Source: Mesorhizobium sp. AR10
Lineage (GTDB): Bacteria > Pseudomonadota > Alphaproteobacteria > Rhizobiales > Rhizobiaceae
Direction of reading: 5' to 3'
DNA: 64,000 nt
NCBI RefSeq assembly: GCF_024746795.1
Contig: NZ_CP080524.1
Coordinates: 2,644,001-2,708,000, forward strand
The notes under the pieces are model-generated. The model saw only the letters and a list, made by a program, of their open reading frames with translations, had not been told where the DNA came from and did no database searches. Every line of letters begins with the position of its first letter. Positions within the stretch are counted from its first letter, which is position 1. Below are positions 60,395-64,000 of this stretch, in pieces. The translations under genes were made by a program, and so were the position numbers.

Positions 60395-61318
60395 TCAGAT
60401 TTCCAGCTTTGCTGGGAAGCCTTCCGCGCGCAGGTCGGTGCCGACCGCATCCTCGAGCAGTTTGACGATCTGGGTCGACCAGGCGTCGCCGCCATAGGCG
60501 GCCTTGCCCTGTTCGAAGATGGCGTTAACGCGCGACGCCAGATCGAGCGGCACGCCGAACTTTTCCCCCATGCCGAGCGCGAAGCCGAGGTCTTTTAGGG
60601 CCAGGTCCATGGTGAAGCCGATGTCGTAGGAGCCGTTCAGAATGAGCTGGCTTTCGGTCTCATGGACAAAGCTGTTGCCGGATGAGGCAACGATGGCGTG
60701 GTAGGACTGGGCAAGATCCAGTCCGCCCTGTTTGGCCAGCATCAGCGCTTCGCCGGCGGCGACGAGGTGGATGAAGGCCAGCATGTTGGTGATGACCTTT
60801 ATCACCGCCGCCGAGCCGATCGGACCCATCAGGAAAGACCTGGCGCACATCGCTTCGATTGCCGCGCGATGGCGGGCATAGAGCGCGGCATCGCCGCCGA
60901 CCAGCGCGGTGATCTTGCTGACCGCCGCCAGATGCACGCCACCGGTGACCGGACATTCGAGTGTTTCGATGCCTCTTGCCGAGGCGAGGGCTGCCAGCCG
61001 CAGGATCTCGTCGCGGCCGTTGGTCGACATCTCGATCCAGGTGCCGCCTTTCGGCAAGCCTTCGAGCAATCCGTCGGGGCCGGCCAGAACGGCTTCGCTG
61101 ATCTTTGGCGAGGGCAGGCAAGTGATTGCGTTGCCGGCGTGTGCAGCAGCCTCGGCGGGACTTTTGGCGGCGATTGCGCCGAGCGCCATCAGACGCTCGA
61201 CGGCGGCCGGATCGCGGTCGAAGACGGTGACGGCAAAGCCGTTGCGGATCAGGCTGGCGGCGAGGTGGCCGCCGAGATGGCCAAGACCGATGAAGGCGTA
61301 GTTTTCCCGCGCGCTCAC
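60395..61318 (-). CDS. NAD-dependent beta-hydroxyacid dehydrogenase (HIBADH/GarR-like)
   Basis: A 307-residue protein. The Rossmann motif is FIGLGHLGGHLAASL; the substrate motif is ECPVTGGVHLA; the catalytic lysine lies in IKVITNML; the C-terminal helical domain ends with KDLGFALGMGEKFGVPL. The family reduces or oxidises 3-hydroxyisobutyrate, tartronate semialdehyde and similar acids. The start is GTG 61318, overlapping the dehydratase stop as GTGA, so the pair is translationally coupled. It likely acts downstream in sugar-acid breakdown. Confidence 0.85.
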   Translation of the reverse strand: MSARENYAFIGLGHLGGHLAASLIRNGFAVTVFDRDPAAVERLMALGAIAAKSPAEAAAHAGNAITCLPSPKISEAVLAGPDGLLEGLPKGGTWIEMSTNGRDEILRLAALASARGIETLECPVTGGVHLAAVSKITALVGGDAALYARHRAAIEAMCARSFLMGPIGSAAVIKVITNMLAFIHLVAAGEALMLAKQGGLDLAQSYHAIVASSGNSFVHETESQLILNGSYDIGFTMDLALKDLGFALGMGEKFGVPLDLASRVNAIFEQGKAAYGGDAWSTQIVKLLEDAVGTDLRAEGFPAKLEI

Positions 61319-62526
61319 GGCATCAACGGTGTCTGCATCATCTGCAGGTGTAATTCCTTGCCGGTATAAGGGTGCGCCTCGCAGACAGCCTCGTTCAGTT
61401 CGACGCCGAGGCCGGGCTCTTTCGACGGAATGACGTTGCCGTCCTGCCACTCGATCTTCTTCTTCAAGAGCTTTTCGTGGAAGCCGTCCCACTGCTTCAA
61501 GGATTCGAGGATAAGGAAATTCGGCAGTGTCACCGCCAGTTGGATGTTGGCCGCGCCGACGATCGGCCCGCAATAGCAATGCGGTGCGACCTGGATGTGA
61601 TAGGCCTCGGCCATGGCGGCGATCTTCTTGGTTTCGAGAATACCACCGGAGCGGCCGAGATCGGGCTGCAAAATGGTCGCGGCGCGGTTCTCGATGACGC
61701 GGGCGAATTCGAACTTGGTCGTCAGTCGTTCGCCGGTGGCGATCGGGATCGAGGTGGCGCGGGCTACCTGGGCCATCACTTCCGGCATATCCGGCGGCAC
61801 CGGTTCCTCGAACCACAGGGGATCGTAGGGCTCGATGGCGCGCGCCATGCGCAGCGCGCCCGAGGCGGTGAACTGGCCGTGGGTGCCGAACAGGATATCG
61901 GCCCTGGTGCCGACCGCCTCGCGGATCGCCTTGACCATGCGCGTGGAGAGGTCGATGTCGACGAGGCGCGGCTGGTGGCCGTCGAAGGCGGTGTAGGGGC
62001 CGGCCGGGTCGAGCTTGACCGCGGTGAAGCCTTGCTCGACATATTCGAGCGCGCAGGCGGCCGCCAGGTCGGGGTCGTTGTAGACGTTCTTGCCGTGCGC
62101 ATCCTCGGAGTGGACGCTGCCGGTGTGCGGGTAGAGGTAGGTGTAGGAGCGCAGCGTCTCGTGCACCTGGCCGCCGAGCAGTTTGTAGACCGGTTTGTTG
62201 GCCTCCTTGCCGATGATGTCCCAGCAGGCCATTTCGAGCGCGGAAAAACAGCCCATTCCGGAAACATCCGGGCGCTGGCTGAAGCCGGACGAATAGGCGC
62301 GGCGGAAGAAGTTCTCGATGTCGTGTGGATCGCGGCCGACGAGATAACGTTCGGCCATGTCCTCGACCATGCGAGCGGTGACATGGGCGGAGAAGGTGGC
62401 GTTGTAGGCTTCGCCATAGCCGACCACGCCGCCATCGGTGGTGAGCTTGACGAAGATGAAATACTTGCCGCCGATGCCGGGCGGCGGATTGCCGACAACC
62501 CAGGTTTTTACGTCGGTGATCTTCAT
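61315..62526 (-). CDS. Enolase-superfamily sugar-acid dehydratase (mandelate racemase family)
   Basis: A 403-residue protein with an N-terminal capping domain (about 1-125) and a TIM barrel. Metal ligands include the glutamates of FEEPVPPD and GERLTTKFEF, and the histidine of QVAPHCYCGP. A lysine in AVKLDPAGPYTAFDGHQ lies at the usual second strand. The family includes galactonate and mannonate-type dehydratases. ATG 62526 has TGGAGGATC upstream and overlaps the GMC stop as ATGA; its own stop overlaps the next gene. The three genes therefore form one coupled operon. Substrate not assigned. Confidence 0.88.
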   Translation of the reverse strand: MKITDVKTWVVGNPPPGIGGKYFIFVKLTTDGGVVGYGEAYNATFSAHVTARMVEDMAERYLVGRDPHDIENFFRRAYSSGFSQRPDVSGMGCFSALEMACWDIIGKEANKPVYKLLGGQVHETLRSYTYLYPHTGSVHSEDAHGKNVYNDPDLAAACALEYVEQGFTAVKLDPAGPYTAFDGHQPRLVDIDLSTRMVKAIREAVGTRADILFGTHGQFTASGALRMARAIEPYDPLWFEEPVPPDMPEVMAQVARATSIPIATGERLTTKFEFARVIENRAATILQPDLGRSGGILETKKIAAMAEAYHIQVAPHCYCGPIVGAANIQLAVTLPNFLILESLKQWDGFHEKLLKKKIEWQDGNVIPSKEPGLGVELNEAVCEAHPYTGKELHLQMMQTPLMP

Positions 62527-64000
62527 TTTTGATCCTCCAGAACCAGGTCGGCACCCTTCCATCCGGTCATGATCGAGGCGGCGTTGGTGTTGCCGGTGAT
62601 ATTATCCGGAAAGATCGAGGCGTCGATGACGCGTAAGGACTCAACACCATGCACCTTCAAGCGCGGGTCGACGACGGCGTGCGCCGGGTCCGGCCCCATG
62701 CGGCAGGTCGAGACCGGATGGTAGACTGTGCCCGAGCGCTTCCTGAAATCCTGAATCAAATCGGCGTCGGAGGTGATCGAGGGGCCTGGCAAAACCTCTT
62801 CCTCGATGATCTCGGCCATCGCCGGCATCGAAGCGATCTTGCGGACGAACTTCACTGCCGCCAGCATCTCGGCGACATCAGCGTCGGTCGAATAGGCATT
62901 GGCCGTGATCCTCGGATAATCACGTGGATCCTTCGAGCGGATCATGATCTCGCCACGGCTCGATGGACGACAGTTCGACAGGCCGATCGAAAAGCCCGGC
63001 CACGGGTCGGGTGTCAGGATCGGGCGTTCGCCGCTCTTTGGGATGACGGTCGAAAACGCCTGGAAATAGAGTTGCATATTGGGCCGCGCGGCAGTCGGAT
63101 CGGTGCGAAAGAAGCCGCCGGCATTGTTCATCGACAGCGACAGCGGGCCGGAACGCATGAGGATGTATTGCATGCCGACCAGAAGCTTGCCCCACCAGGG
63201 GCGCAGGACCTGGTTAAGCGTCGGCAGCCTCCCCTTGAAGGTGTAGTTGATGCCGACATGATCTTGCAGGTTTGACCCCGACATTCTCATTGGCGTGGGT
63301 GACGGCAATGCCGAGACTGCCAAGTAGCGCCGAGGGGCCGATGCCGGAAAGCTGGAGAAGCTGGGGCGAGTTGACCGAGCCGCCCGCCAGGATGACTTCG
63401 CGGCCTGCTCGGGCAGTCTTCTTCTCGCCATTTTGCAAATACTCGACGCCGACGGCGCGCTTGCCCTTGAACAGGATCCTGGTCGCCAGCGCATTCATCT
63501 CGACATGGACGTTATTGCGTTTCATGGCCGGGCGCAGGAAGGCGCGTGCCGCCGACATGCGACGGCCGTTCCTGGTGGTGATCTGGTAGATGCCGACGCC
63601 TTCCTGGGCCGCACCGTTGAAATCCGGGTTGAGCGGTAGGCCGGCCTGCTGGCCTGCGGCGAGATAGCGCTTGGTCAGCGGATGGACGGCGTCCGAACAG
63701 TCGGTGACATGCAGTGGACCGCCGACGCCGCGCCATCTATCCGCGCCAGCCTGATTGTCCTCGAGCGCCTTGAAGGCGGGCAAGAGATCGTCGAAGCCCC
63801 AGCCCGGATTGCCAGCGTCACGCCAGGCGTCGAAATCCTCGCGTGCGCCCCGGATCCAGACCATAGCGTTGATCGAGCTCGAACCGCCAAGCAGCTTGCC
63901 GCGCGGCCAATGGTCGACATTGCCGGCGAGGCCCGGGTCCGGTTCGGTCTTGTAGTTCCAGTTGACCGCCGGATCGAAGAAGGTCTTGCCGTAGCCGAGC
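62523..64000 (-). pseudogene. GMC-family FAD oxidoreductase, frameshifted and 5'-truncated by the window edge
   Basis: A choline-dehydrogenase-like GMC oxidoreductase. The visible part starts in the N-terminal domain (GMC signature RGKLLGGSSSINAMVWIRG). The frame breaks near 63276-63279: the first part ends after THANENVG and the rest resumes as SNLQDHVGINYTF in another frame. Removing one C from a CCCC run (GGGG on the coding strand) restores it. The catalytic C-terminus is present (YHPVSTCRMGPD with His, TGNTNAAS with Asn). It is the first visible gene of the dehydratase operon and would oxidise an alcohol or sugar. Homopolymer error or true mutation both fit. Confidence 0.8.

Noticed and set aside
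60395..62554. An apparent 719-codon fusion of a dehydratase-overlapping frame and the hydroxyacid dehydrogenase
   Set aside because: The upstream 400 codons are an out-of-frame reading of the enolase-superfamily gene. The true start is the GTG at 61318 overlapping its stop.

Overview
The window looks like chromosomal DNA from a Mesorhizobium-type alphaproteobacterium (order Hyphomicrobiales). It is GC-rich. It encodes rhizobial hallmark families: a BA14K-type secreted protein, DUF1127, DUF1344, FixJ/FixK-type regulators, a UvrB with long extra N- and C-terminal regions, and a RIME-like palindrome. The genus is inferred from protein style and not proven. No rRNA, tRNA or CRISPR array was recognised.

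Bases 1 to about 28,860 form a dense stress island. It holds three Hsp20 genes, dnaK-grpE, cbpA-cbpM, two triple-BON proteins, two secreted PRC-barrel proteins, HdeD, a peroxiredoxin, a DsbA-like oxidoreductase, a KefB-type antiporter, PsiE, a DUF1269 protein, a tandem universal stress protein, Dps, an aldo/keto reductase, a membrane PQQ dehydrogenase, and a Tat-exported amine oxidase next to a cytochrome c. In the middle sits a regulatory cassette: a GAF-PAS histidine kinase, a FixJ-like response regulator and a FixK-like Crp/Fnr factor.

Thirteen copies of one 14-bp palindrome (TTGAC/T-N4-G/ATCAA/G) lie in this island. Nearly all are 55 to 135 nt upstream of a transcription unit. The simplest model is that the kinase and regulator pair control the FixK-like factor, which binds the palindromes and switches on a chaperone, redox, ion and envelope-protection regulon. 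Several families (Hsp20, HdeD, thioredoxin-fold protein, KefB, PsiE) overlap those of the transmissible locus of stress tolerance of enterobacteria, but the gene order and regulation differ. An excisionase-like gene and a tyrosine recombinase close the island at 29.0-30.4 kb.

From 30.4 kb the content looks like core chromosome: an OmpR-type regulator co-transcribed with a MarR regulator, a branched-chain aminotransferase, a glyoxalase-II-like hydrolase, two cold-shock proteins, a double-Kazal lipoprotein, a CSS-EAL c-di-GMP phosphodiesterase, small conserved proteins, a TPR-sulfotransferase, HigBA, an ABC-F ATPase preceded by a probable leader peptide and attenuator, uvrB, a secreted caspase-like TPR protein, a CapA-like protein, several envelope proteins and a lipid kinase. 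The right edge holds the 3' part of an operon for sugar or sugar-acid oxidation (GMC oxidoreductase, enolase-superfamily dehydratase, beta-hydroxyacid dehydrogenase).

Six genes carry lesions. There are single-base frameshifts in the amine oxidase, a monooxygenase, higB and the GMC oxidoreductase, an in-frame stop in a DUF1428 gene, and a decayed MEDS-domain gene. Sequencing error and real decay cannot be told apart from the sequence alone.
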